Below, piece by piece: positions 22,736 through 32,725 of a stretch of 64,000 bases of DNA (its first letter is position 1; each line of letters starts with the position of its first letter). Source of the stretch: Cinclus cinclus (lineage: Eukaryota; Chordata; Aves; Passeriformes; Cinclidae); NCBI RefSeq assembly GCF_963662255.1, contig NC_085050.1, positions 20,694,131 through 20,758,130 on the forward strand, given 5' to 3'. The notes under the pieces were generated by a model. It was not told the DNA's origin and did not search any database. It worked only from the letters and a program-made list of their open reading frames with translations. The position numbers were made by a program, and so were the translations under genes.

Positions 22736-24609
22736 ATGATTTGGAGGGCTTAACTTGATTATTCTGTGAATGAGTGAATGAGTGAATGAGTAAGGGCAAC
22801 ATGGTAATAGAGACTGTTGGGTGAACTGGAAAGGGATGAAAGAGAACAGAGAAAATCTCAGTGGTTTTGTCTTCAACAGTTCAACAACATATTGTCTAAA
22901 ATTCTTTGAAATCGCATGTTTTAACAAAACTAATATTTATGATAAAAGTACTTATATATTCATGTATATTTGTAAAATATGTCCTTTTATCTTTGAAGAT
23001 TTTTTCTTGATGTCTGGAGTTATCTGAAATACTTGTCCTGTCCCATGGCACCATACTCTTAACTTTAAACAGCAGTGATGATAATGTTCTTGACAATCTA
23101 ACACCTTTTAATATTAATTGGTTTCAGCTTTCCATGTACTGGGGACCTGGGGCTTAGTTGGGTTTTTATTATTTTTAATAAAATTTAGATTTTTAAAAAT
23201 ATTGTTATTATTCTCAATCAAAACATGACATTAACAAGAGAAAAGTAATATTATCAGCATTTAGATTCATTCATAGCATAGCTTTTTAAGTACTTTATTA
23301 GATGCTCAGTACTAGCCAAAACAGCCATTGCAATTTAAGTCATCCTATCTCTTTTAAAGGCAGGTCAGTACTTGAAGGTATGAATGGAAATCTGGAACTG
23401 CTGCTGATAGTTCAGTCAATCCATGCGCCAAAGAAAATTTTTAAAAATAAACATTTTGTCAAAAAATATTTACTTCACGTTAAGTATGTTATAAATGGAC
23501 TGAGGAACAGAACTATCAATAATAAGAATTTTGTTAATAAGGAAGCTTTCTCGTTTGCATAATTATGTTATTGTAAAGTAAATAGAGACATCACATTTTT
23601 TTGCAATGATTGAATAATCTCAATAAAGTTTTGAGAAGAAAGTAAATTATGCTTGTTATTTGTTCTGTGACTGTTGCTATCTGTTTGCTGTGATTGTGTT
23701 ACAAAATATATTTAAAAGCTGAAAATAAGCAGGAACTCTGACATAGATAACTTTGTCATGACCAACATGCGAAAAGTTTTATGTCCTAACTTAACTGCAT
23801 GAGCTTCAAAGTCATAAAAGTACTAAAATATTTTTGGAAGAATTGAGTACTTACAAATAGTACCTAAAATCTTACATAGGTTCTCTCAAATCACTTGGTT
23901 TCAAGAATGAGACATAAAGTAAAACTGTGGTGTATTTAACCACACAACTATGTGTATTTATTGTGGTATTTTTACAAATACAGAATGGAGAACAGTTGCA
24001 TAATTTTACAGAAATACAGGAATGAAAGACATAGCCTATTTGCACAACAAATCCCCCCACTATTTAAATAATTGCTTTTCTAAAGTTTTTCCATCAAGAA
24101 TAAAATGTTCTTCATGTTTTATAAAGTCATTTGCAATGAACACCATGCATACATAAACTGTGGGGAAATACAGGGTAGACTTGTTCTTGTATTTAAGTTT
24201 CTTTGTTGGACTGTACCTGAATTATAATAATTTAGATGTGAAAAATAAAATAATATTCCACTGAAGCCAATGGGGAATTTGGAATTGCATTTCCATGCGC
24301 TAGAATTTTACCCAGGCTCTGTGGTGTTAAATTAACCCCTAATTTTATTCCACCAATCAGAAAGAATGGTCTCTCATACAACTTCAACAATGTGATGAAT
24401 GACTGCATTTTATTCTCCAGAGATATTGCAAGTCATCTCATTGAGATGGTGCAAACAATCACTGGAAGGGTCTATTCCTTTATTGTATTCCATGGCAAGT
24501 GCTGGAAATAACATCGGTTCATGGGAAAATTCAAATTGGACAGGGTCTCAGGATTCCCAATGCACAATGATCTGTGAGGTTAGAATTAGGCTGCGTAGGA
24601 TTTGATCTG
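22736..24609. other. About 1.87 kb of AT-rich sequence interrupting a CR1 copy
   Basis: This stretch separates two CR1 pieces that are consecutive in the element. It contains three copies of an 8-mer at its left edge and no recognised gene or repeat. Frames at 23,302-23,562 and 24,399-24,605 show no motif. It may be an inserted element of unknown family, or the two CR1 pieces may be independent. Confidence 0.5.
22767..22790 (+). repeat. Short tandem repeat (tgaatgag)x3
   Basis: Three perfect copies of an 8-bp unit lie directly after the first CR1 piece. The array is too short, and has no spacers, to be anything but a simple repeat. Confidence 0.95.
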
Positions 24610-24985
24610 TCTAGGTCTAGATTCTCCAGTCCCTGACCATCATGGTGTCTTTCCACCAAATTGACCCATGTTCCTAAGTGTATTTTCTCTGTTCGGGCCC
24701 CCCAAAACTAGATGCAGGAATCTAAATGTGGTCTAAAAAGTGCTATGGAGCTTGCCTTGATCTACTGGCTATGTTCCCGCTACTGCAGCCTGGGTTGTTC
24801 TTGACCCTCCTTGGTGCCAGGGTACACTGCTGGCTCATACCCAGTTTGTAATCCACTTGCAATCCTTGTGGCTCATTCCTTTGGCGTAGTTAGTTCCCTC
24901 TGGATGGCACACTTGCCCTCAAATATTTTGGTGGGCCCGCCCTTCAATTTGTAGTCCTATAGAAACTTGGCTGCAGAAGTTCATT
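24610..24985 (-). mobile_element. CR1 LINE fragment, minus strand, second piece of a probable split copy
   Basis: On the minus strand this encodes degraded CR1 reverse-transcriptase C-terminal sequence. Blocks in window order include 'ctccagtccctgaccatc', 'aaatgtggtct', 'cttgatctactggctatg', 'cactgctggctcatacc' and 'cacttgcaatcc'. These are the antisense of the HLEYC...MSQQ region. It begins where the 22.5-kb piece ends. No open frame survives. Confidence 0.85.
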
Positions 24986-26647
24986 TGCTTCCAATTATGT
25001 TTATCTGAGTCCCTTAGCTGGTTTTGTGATAAATATTAAAGTACATGGTTTGTGAAATGGAGAGTTGCATCCCTAGTAATTTTAATAACTGAGAAACTTT
25101 CTCTTTTGGAAATAGGGTGAGAAAAAATAGAGAGAACAGAAAAAGTCCATTGACAAGGTAATGTGCTACCCAAAGCAAAGAGTTTAGATGGAATATTTAC
25201 AAATATAGAAGAAAAATCCTCCCTTACCCTCCCCCAGTACCACCAAATATGTTCATTTTTAATCTTGATTGTAGACCAAGAAAACTAGGATTATGTAGCT
25301 CAGCTTGTAATTAATTTGTGGTTTTTTTCAGATCTTAGATGACAAGCTTGGTTTGGAAGTGTAAATTTTTCACCATGCACATGCTCATTGGTAAAGACTT
25401 CTATTTTCTAGTAGAATAAATTAATTTTACTTTTTAGTTGGACTGTCCTCCAGTCTGCATTCTGGACCTTTTCTTGACTCTCTGTGCAGTCATCTGCTGC
25501 TAAGACAGGAGAATAAAGCAGACTTCTGCAGTGATTGTGGCAAATGTGTGTGGTTAAGAGTTCAATCTTATTCAGTAGTAGTTCTGTCACAATTCTCAGC
25601 TTTCTTATACATTATTTTGTAAATGCTTGCATGTTGCTCAGACACATTCAGGAATGGATTAAAATTCTCACATTTAATGGAATTTTCATTCACTTTGCAC
25701 CTGGCAGTTTTCAATGATTTTGCTTTTGACTTGCTTTTTGATTTTGAAATTAGGAACATTTGATTCTCTGGAGAGTACTTTATGTTCCATGCTCCATTAC
25801 ATAGAGTTCTGACATAGGTGCTCATTTATATTTTGCATCATTACAAGGCAAGTTTCACATTATTGCTTGATAATATGGAAAATTATGTGTATCCTAACCA
25901 ATCACTATACAATTACATTATAATCACAACTATTACAGCAAAATAAAGACTATTTTATATAAACAAGGATGAAGAATGCAACTGAGATTCCTGCTGTTTG
26001 AAAAAAATACTGTTTATCACTTTGCATTCTTCACAGAGTTTATCACTTGGATATGATGCTAGCCTACTGATATGTGGTGTTTTACTCTTTTTTCTCCTCT
26101 TCTTTTTATTTAGATTAGTGTAATCCTCTCCTTCAAAAGCTCTGTTACAAGCTGCTTGTACAGTTGATGTAATGAAGAGTCACCTAATATATCCCATTTT
26201 TTTCACGTCTCAAGGCTATTTACTGTTAAGATACATTGCCAGTTCAGAAGTTCTGGATCTCAGAAAAATGATGAAGAAAAGCAGGGCAGTAAGAGTTTAC
26301 AATCATTCCTTCAGAAAGAAACATAATTTCTGAAGAAAATAATCTTTATAAATTGTAGCTTTGAAAATATTACTTTGCTACACAACTGGAAATACATTTC
26401 TTTCCTAAACTAATTTAATATACATTTCAATTAATGACTTTATGACTAAGACTTTAGAGGACCAAAGCACAAGATATTTTTTTACATTTTCTGTTAACTG
26501 AATTGCTTCCCTTTAACAAATTTTTATTAGCATAATTTCAATGAGAAAGAGAACAGGAATATTTTGGGTACTGAAAATAGTGCAGTAATAAATTTGATTG
26601 AAATTATTCATGTAACCTCACAAACAGTGTTAAACAGAATTATTTTA
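24986..26647. other. AT-rich sequence, no gene seen
   Basis: No gene or element is recognised. Frames on both strands near 25,408-25,825 overlap one another and have no motif. Confidence 0.65.
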
Positions 26648-27478
26648 CAGAATCAAAAAATGTTTTACACCTGATGGGACCTTTGAATGTCATCTGGTCG
26701 ACTGTCTAGTTTAAGCAAAGTCAGCTATAGCAGATTGTCCAGAGAGCTCAAACAACTCCAAACATGGAGACTCTACCACCTCCCTCAGAAACCTTTGCCA
26801 GTTGTCAGTCACTCTAATGGCAAAAAACCCATTTCTTTATGTTCAGATTGGACATCCAGTCTTTCACTTGGTGTCCATTGCTTCTTGTCTTGTCACTATG
26901 TGATAAAGAAATTAGTCTGGCTCAATATGTTTTACACCCTCCCTGCAGATATATTCATATATTGATGAGATTATCCCTGAGCTTTCTTCAGGCTAAACAA
27001 TTCCAATTCTCTCAGCCTTTCCTCGTACATGAGGTACTCCAGTCCTGTCATCATCTATCTGGCCTTGTGCTGGGCATGTTCCAGGAAGTCTATACTGTTT
27101 CCTTTAATGTGGGACCCCAAACTGGACATAGTAGTCCTGATACAATCTCACCATGCTGAATAAAGGACAAGTATCACCTTCCTTGAGATGCTGGCACTCC
27201 TTTCATGGTAATGCTTTTCTGCAAGGCTATATTGCTGGCTCATGTCAAATTTTGTTCCCACCAAGACCCACAGGTAATTCTGAGAAAAGTAGCTTTCCAG
27301 GCAGTTTGCCCCCAAGTGTGTACCATTATCTGGGATTATTTCTCCCCAGATCCAGAACTTCCCATTTCCCTTTCTTAAACTCCTGAGGAGTTCCCCACAG
27401 AATCTTACAAATGGGTCTCTGAAGTGGTTAAACACTGCTGAAATCCTGAAATCTTGCATTCTGTCCTGCTCCCTGCTT
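26648..27478 (-). mobile_element. CR1 LINE 3' half, minus strand
   Basis: The left end (ttacagaatcaaaa) is an inverted CR1 3' terminus. Going right, the inverted tail ('ccaaacatggagactctacc', 'cctttgccagttgtcagtca'), the late RT segment ('ctcagcctttcctcgtaca', 'gggaccccaaactggacat') and the 'ttgctggctcatgtcaa' block follow in the right order. Frames at 26,687-27,159 (plus) and 27,148-27,459 (minus) are remnants or antisense of the decayed ORF2 and are not genes. It is moderately diverged. Confidence 0.92.
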
Positions 27479-27725
27479 TCAAGATTTCAAATTCCGTGGT
27501 GACTGCATCCAAATCTCCCCACTACTTTCATATCCATGTGCAGTTGTTCCACAATCACCTCTGTCAGGAAGTTGTTAGAGTAGTCAATAAATTTCCATGA
27601 TTGTTTGTACACTGTTATGTTTTAGCAGACATCCCCCATGAAGACCAGAGCCTGTGAACATGGGATCATTTCCTTGTATGAAGAAGGCCTTAGCTATTTT
27701 TATTGCTTGGTGAGAGACAACAGCC
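27479..27725 (-). mobile_element. CR1 endonuclease-region fragment, minus strand, joined across an internal deletion
   Basis: On the minus strand this matches the CR1 ORF2 endonuclease part: 'aaggccttcttcatacaagg', then 'ctggtcttcatgggggatg', where the GDFN motif should lie but reads GDVC, and 'aacttcctgacagaggtg'. The stretch between endonuclease and late RT, over 1 kb in intact CR1, is missing. This looks like an internally deleted copy continuous with 26,648-27,478, though two separate insertions are possible. Confidence 0.75.
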
Positions 27726-28099
27726 ACGAGCAGTCCATGCCGGAGCAGAGAACTTATAAGCAGTTGAGGGAAAGAAGTAAGAAGTGGGGAGCAGCAGAAA
27801 AAAAGCCACTAGAGCCCAGTATCAACCCTCTGCATATCTCATTTTTCACCAAAGAATCTTGGAGGGACTGAGCATAGGACGTGATGGAAACAAGTGGAGT
27901 TCACACCAGGAACAGATGAGGAGATAAATTCACTGAGCTGAACATGGGCAGGGCCAGAAAAGTGTCTCCTTACCTGTTTATTTAAATGACTTATATTTCC
28001 TTTCAATACCCAAATCACAAATTACTACCTTGCTAATTGACAACAAGATTAATTTAATTGAATTGAATCTGGTTTCACACTAGGTTTCACGGTGGTGGT
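27726..28099. other. Unclassified segment
   Basis: It has moderate GC content, and a plus-strand frame (27,638-27,871) runs in from the CR1 endonuclease remnant. Its second half (from about 27,725) matches nothing I recognise. It may be another repeat. Confidence 0.4.
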
Positions 28100-28117
28100 G
28101 GGGGGGGGGGGGGGGGG
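28100..28117 (+). repeat. Poly-G run, 18 bases, after (GGT)n
   Basis: This uninterrupted G homopolymer is preceded by ggtggtggt. It has strong G-quadruplex potential, and its exact length is likely unreliable in the assembly. Confidence 0.92.
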
Positions 28118-29563
28118 TAGAAAGTAAGGGAGTTGAATAATTGTAATCATTGTAATCTTTGTAATCACTGAGGAAAACTTCAATTATCTTCCATTTTCCT
28201 CTATTCCTGGTATATAATTCACAATAGGTGTATAAAAAAATAACATACACTCATTTCTTACAGCTTTTCTTTATTTTTTTTACCCTCATAGAAATATACA
28301 GTCTAAGAAGTTTCTGTTCTCTTTTATATATATATATAAATATATCCTATTTACATCTAAAATGACAAAACATTATTCACACAGTATAAAATAAAAATAT
28401 GGAAACAAATAATTTATTGGAAACTTCTTGTCATCTTTTAGTATGTAAATATTTTCATGTTGTATTGAAATACTAATAAAAAATGAAAGAAAACCCAAAA
28501 TACAGAAAAATCAAAGATTTGAAAAATTGCAAATATGAAATTTTGATAAAACTTAGACACTTGTGTGCAAATGGAAAAAGAGAACAAATGGTGGGCATTT
28601 CAGAACTATTCAAGTCTTGAAAATAACTTGATCCTGTTAAGTCCATAGATAAGTTCTGATACATATACATATGTAAGATAAGTCCTGACATTTATTCATT
28701 TTCTTTGCAGGACACCTTAGGAAGTAAAAAGTGCTTGGAGAGCAAGACTGACTGAATTCAGCGATAATACTACCAAGCACAGATTATATATATATATATA
28801 ATTTATAGATACATAATTAATTATCATTTATTTGTGTTAAATTTATATATAAGTAACTTTCATATTATTATTTGTTTTATGACATGTATATTATACATTG
28901 TATATCTAATATATAATGCATATATGAAATGTTTAAATGTATATATAAAATATTTATCCAAGGTAGCCAGATTCTATAACAAAAACATTGCTATAATAGA
29001 AAAGTTGTTTACCTTGGATAATTATAACTTTGATGTCCTTAAGTAATAATTTTCTTACCATGAGGTTAAATATTCAATGAGGTATTCCAATAATTTAAAT
29101 TCTAACAGAGCTGAATGCTTTGACCAATAATATAGAAAATCAGTCTTAGAATGTTAGCATCAGTATAATCAGAACTCAAATTTTTTTACTCTTATGCATA
29201 TTACACTTTCTTATATATCATGGAAATAGATTGTTTACTTTTTCAAATAATTTGAGGTACCAATATAAAACATTTTGCTGACATTCTCTATGTCTGCCTT
29301 GTAAAAAACTTACGAAGCCAGCTACTTTATCATTCTTTACATTTGGGGTGTTGGCCATGAGTGGAACATGGTGTACTCAGCATTACTCACTTGATAACCA
29401 ATGCTGACTGACAGACTGAACTAGCTAGAGCCCTGTGGAATAATTTGTTTATTAGCTGTGATTTGGACTGAGATTAAATAGCCAAAGATGGTTCAAAAGA
29501 TTAATCCTTCTTATACTCCCTTGAAACTAAATAGAAAATTGACTTGAAGCATATAGGGAAAAA
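28118..29563. other. AT-rich sequence with (TA)n microsatellites
   Basis: Simple TA repeats lie at about 28,325-28,347 and 28,784-28,800, with further TA-rich sequence at 28,840-28,950. No gene is recognised. Frames at 28,473-28,691 (minus) and 28,834-29,046 are low-complexity. Confidence 0.7.
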
Positions 29564-30158
29564 TGTTTCTGCCCTTTCCCACCTCACTGACGAGAGCACT
29601 AGGTCTGCCTGGAATGGATTTGATTTTGTTTATAGCAGCCCTTGTGAGGCTGCACTTTGGATCTGTGTCTAACAACGTGTTGATAATACCCTAGTGTTTA
29701 GACCTTTTCTTGCACAGCTCTGGCCTTCCGCCACCACCGCTCTATTGAGCAAGTAGGCTGAGGTCGGACTAGAAGTTGGAAGGAAGCATCTCCAGGATAA
29801 CTGACTCAAATTGACCAAAGGGATGTGCTGTACTACATGGCATCAAGCTCAGAAATAAAAACTCAGGGAAAGAGGAGGAAGAGATGACATTAATGGTTAT
29901 GGTGTTTGTGGTCCCAAGCAGCTGTTATCGATGCAATGGCTCTGCCTTCCAGTAAGTGGCATATCTGCCTGCTAATGGGAAGTGGTGGAGGATGTCCTTC
30001 TTTTGCTTTACTTCTGCACAGTTTTTGCTGTTAAACTTTATCCTGATCCATAAGTCTTCTTGCCTTCCCCATACAGTTTTTTTCTCAACCTGCAGGCCAA
30101 GGGAGGGAGGGAGGACATGGATGGACGTTTGGCTGTTGGTTAGGGTCAACCCAACTCA
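29564..30158 (+). mobile_element. Avian endogenous-retrovirus solo LTR, plus strand, diverged
   Basis: The block matches a family of avian LTRs in order: 'aacaacgtgttgataatacc' in the front, 'ctcagaaataaaaactcag' with AATAAA at 29,854-29,859, 'gaggaggaagagatgacatt', 'ctgctaatgggaagtgg', a 'cttcttttgctttacttctg' region, and a terminal 'ttagggtcaacccaactca'. The same order is seen on the minus strand at 49,128-49,673, which supports the call. No target duplication is evident, so the left edge (a TG at 29,564) is a best guess. A minus-strand frame at 29,925-30,149 is antisense to it. Confidence 0.75.
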
Positions 30159-31129
30159 GCCAGCGTATAAAATTGATTATTTTCAGCCCCTTAGCTAACA
30201 ATAACAGCTCTGTAGTAGAAAGAGACACTGTGTCACACTTTCAATACATCAACAATGCATGGTTTATATTTTCCCCATGTGGTCTATTTTCCTATTTATT
30301 AACTGTGCTTTAAATTGAGCATTTTATATGAGTGATAGCTAGATCAACATGAGGCTATATTGTTACCTTTTTTCTTTACCTGCACCTAATTAGATTATTA
30401 AAATTGCACTTTTAGAGTAGCTCATAGGTCATATATTTTTATAAATCAGTGTACATTATTACCTATAACTGCAGGAAGCTCTTCAAAAGTGTGACAGACT
30501 TCATATTTTGCTAAGGCAAAGACACATCTTTTTTTTATTAATTAATCTTTAAAGTAAAAAGAAAAATATACCCATGAATACATGAGAAAATTACTTAAAC
30601 CAATGTAATTGCAAAATACTTCTTGATTCAGCTACCATGATTGACTAAAATCTGGTATGAGTAGTCTAAAATGCATCAGTGTTAACTGATTAATTGTAGA
30701 TACTGGGAACTTCATGAGCTCCATGGCATGATAAAGATTTATTTTCTGTAAAGTTAATGGCTCTATTTACTAAATATTTTTGTATTTCTTATGCATTTTG
30801 GATGATGTAAAATTGGACAATTTGAAAGCTGAAAATATTTTGTGCATCAGACACTTTTTTTCTTATTTACATACGTTATTAAAACAATAAGCAAAGAAAA
30901 AAGCAACAGGCTTGTATAGCTTTACATTCAAGAAGTAAAATGGCAAAATTAAGGTTACACATACAAGTCATTGCCTTCATGACTAGACCATAATTAAATT
31001 GTATTCTATTAGTATTCACATAATAGAACATAACATTCAGATTCAGCCCTTATGTTCCATTATTAATATGTTGATCAACAAGTTTTTTCTGAGTCTGGGA
31101 AATTTTAGAGTGTTCAGATTTATTTACTG
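30159..31129. other. AT-rich sequence, no gene seen
   Basis: No gene, RNA or repeat is recognised. Confidence 0.65.
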
Positions 31130-31210
31130 GGAAACACACATACATACACAGATATATCTATATCTATATATACATATATATATATTTGTGTATATATATA
31201 TATATATATG
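31130..31210 (+). repeat. Compound AC/TATA microsatellite
   Basis: It starts with an acacacatacataca stretch, passes through (atatct)n-like units and ends in (TA)n at about 31,190-31,208. The frame at 30,999-31,226 that runs into it is low-complexity and not a gene. Confidence 0.9.
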
Positions 31211-31861
31211 TATACTCAGTGCCTAGACCATCCCTAACACTGAATTATAAAGAGATTAATTTATCGTCATGGAGTCTTAATTGATGTCTTATCTGATAAA
31301 CATTGGATAGCAATAAAAAGTAATGCTAATATAATTATATTGAAATGGTTTAACTCTAGATAATACAGAGCACATATTTTAAGTCATGCTTACCAGAGGG
31401 CAATGGCAGTGAACTGATTATTAATCACAGTAGAGAAGATAAAATTTTCCCTGAAAGAAGCTTTCAATGATTTTATTCTTTTTTCCTCAATTAAAATATG
31501 CCTTGAAAAGTAAGAATGTTTTTTTTGGTTACTGATTTAGTCTATGAAGGTTAGATCAAAGATATACTGCTTTATATCATCATGGTTTGACAAATTTTAA
31601 TACCAATGCAAAAATACCTGTTAAAATTGCCATTCTTGTCTAAAAATGTCCATTTATGGTCTATTACTGATGGCTTTATTAATTTTACAGACATTTCTGC
31701 ACTGACTTTTTTTAACCTGCAATTATAATATCAAAACCTACACATTTGTAGATATAATGTGCATTTTTAGGTACCCGAGCATTACAAGAATTTAATCAAG
31801 TCTATTTAAAAATTACTAAAGGTTATTAGAGTTCCAAACTCTATGAAAAAAAACAAAGGGA
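31211..31861. other. AT-rich sequence, no gene seen
   Basis: Nothing is recognised apart from short homopolymers. Confidence 0.65.
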
Positions 31862-32685
31862 TCTGGCAAGGCTACATAGATGGGACTAGATCAACAGCTT
31901 GAGGCTCAACAAGATCAAGTGTCAGGTCCTAGGCTTCGGCCAAAACAACCCCATGCAGTGCTCCGGGCTGGGGGCAGTGGCTGGAAAGCTGCCCAGCAGA
32001 AAAGCGTGTGGGAGTGCTGGCAGACAGTTGGCTGAGCATGAGCCAGCTGTGCCCAGGTGGCCAAGAATGTCAATAGTATCCTGGCCAATATCAAGAGTAC
32101 TGTGGCAAACAGAAAGAGAGAAGTGATTCTTTCCCCTGCAGCAGTACTGCTGAGGCCACACCTTGAGTACTGCACCCTGTTCTGGGCACCTCGATTCAGA
32201 AAGGACACTGAGGTGCTGGAGCAGGTCTAGAGAAAGGTAAAAACACTGGTGAAGAGTCTGGAGCCTATATCCTATGAGAAGTGGCTGAGGAGCTGGGTCT
32301 GTTAAGCCTGGAGGAAAGGAGGCTCAGGCGTGACCTTATCACTCTCTACAGCTGCCTGAAAGGAGGTTGTGGTCCTGTGGGGATCAGCTGCCTCTCCCAG
32401 GCAATCAGCAATAGGACGGAGACACTGTTGTAAGCTGTGCAAGGGGAGGGTTAGGTTGGACATTAGAAAGAAATTATTCACAGAAAGGATGATTGGAAGC
32501 TATTCCAAGCTATTGGAATTGGCTTGCCAGGGAGTTGGTGGAGTCACCATCTCTGGTGTTTAAGGAAGGACTGGATGAAGTACACAGTGCCATGGTCTGG
32601 TTGACAAGGTGTTGGGATGCATGTTGAACTTGATGATCTCAGAGATGTTTTCCAACCTAATTGATTTTTTGATTCTGAAAAGACC
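31862..32685 (+). mobile_element. CR1 LINE, 5'-truncated, late reverse-transcriptase and 3' end, plus strand
   Basis: The order is a degraded 'lnkikcqvlg' region near 31,905-31,935, a MSQL-like segment at about 32,036, 'aggccacaccttgagtactg' (the HLEYC region, 32,153-32,172), 'ggaggaaaggaggctcagg', 'ggttggacattagaaagaaa' (RLDIRK), 'tggtggagtcaccatctctg' and the terminal 'ttccaacctaattgattttt'. A TAG at 32,229 and small indels break the frame. The open stretches at 31,899-32,126 and 32,369-32,563 are its remnants. GC content is markedly above the flanks. Confidence 0.93.
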
Positions 32686-32689
32686 TTTC

Positions 32690-32725
32690 CTAAAAAAAAA
32701 AACAAAAACAAAACAAAAAAAAATT
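32690..32725 (+). repeat. A-rich simple repeat after the CR1 3' end
   Basis: A-runs interrupted by single C residues follow the CR1 terminus. It is probably a simple expansion at the insertion site. Confidence 0.7.

Noticed and set aside
22767..22790. Regular 8-mer repeats considered as a CRISPR-like array
   Set aside because: Only three contiguous units with no spacers, in a bird genome. A simple tandem repeat.
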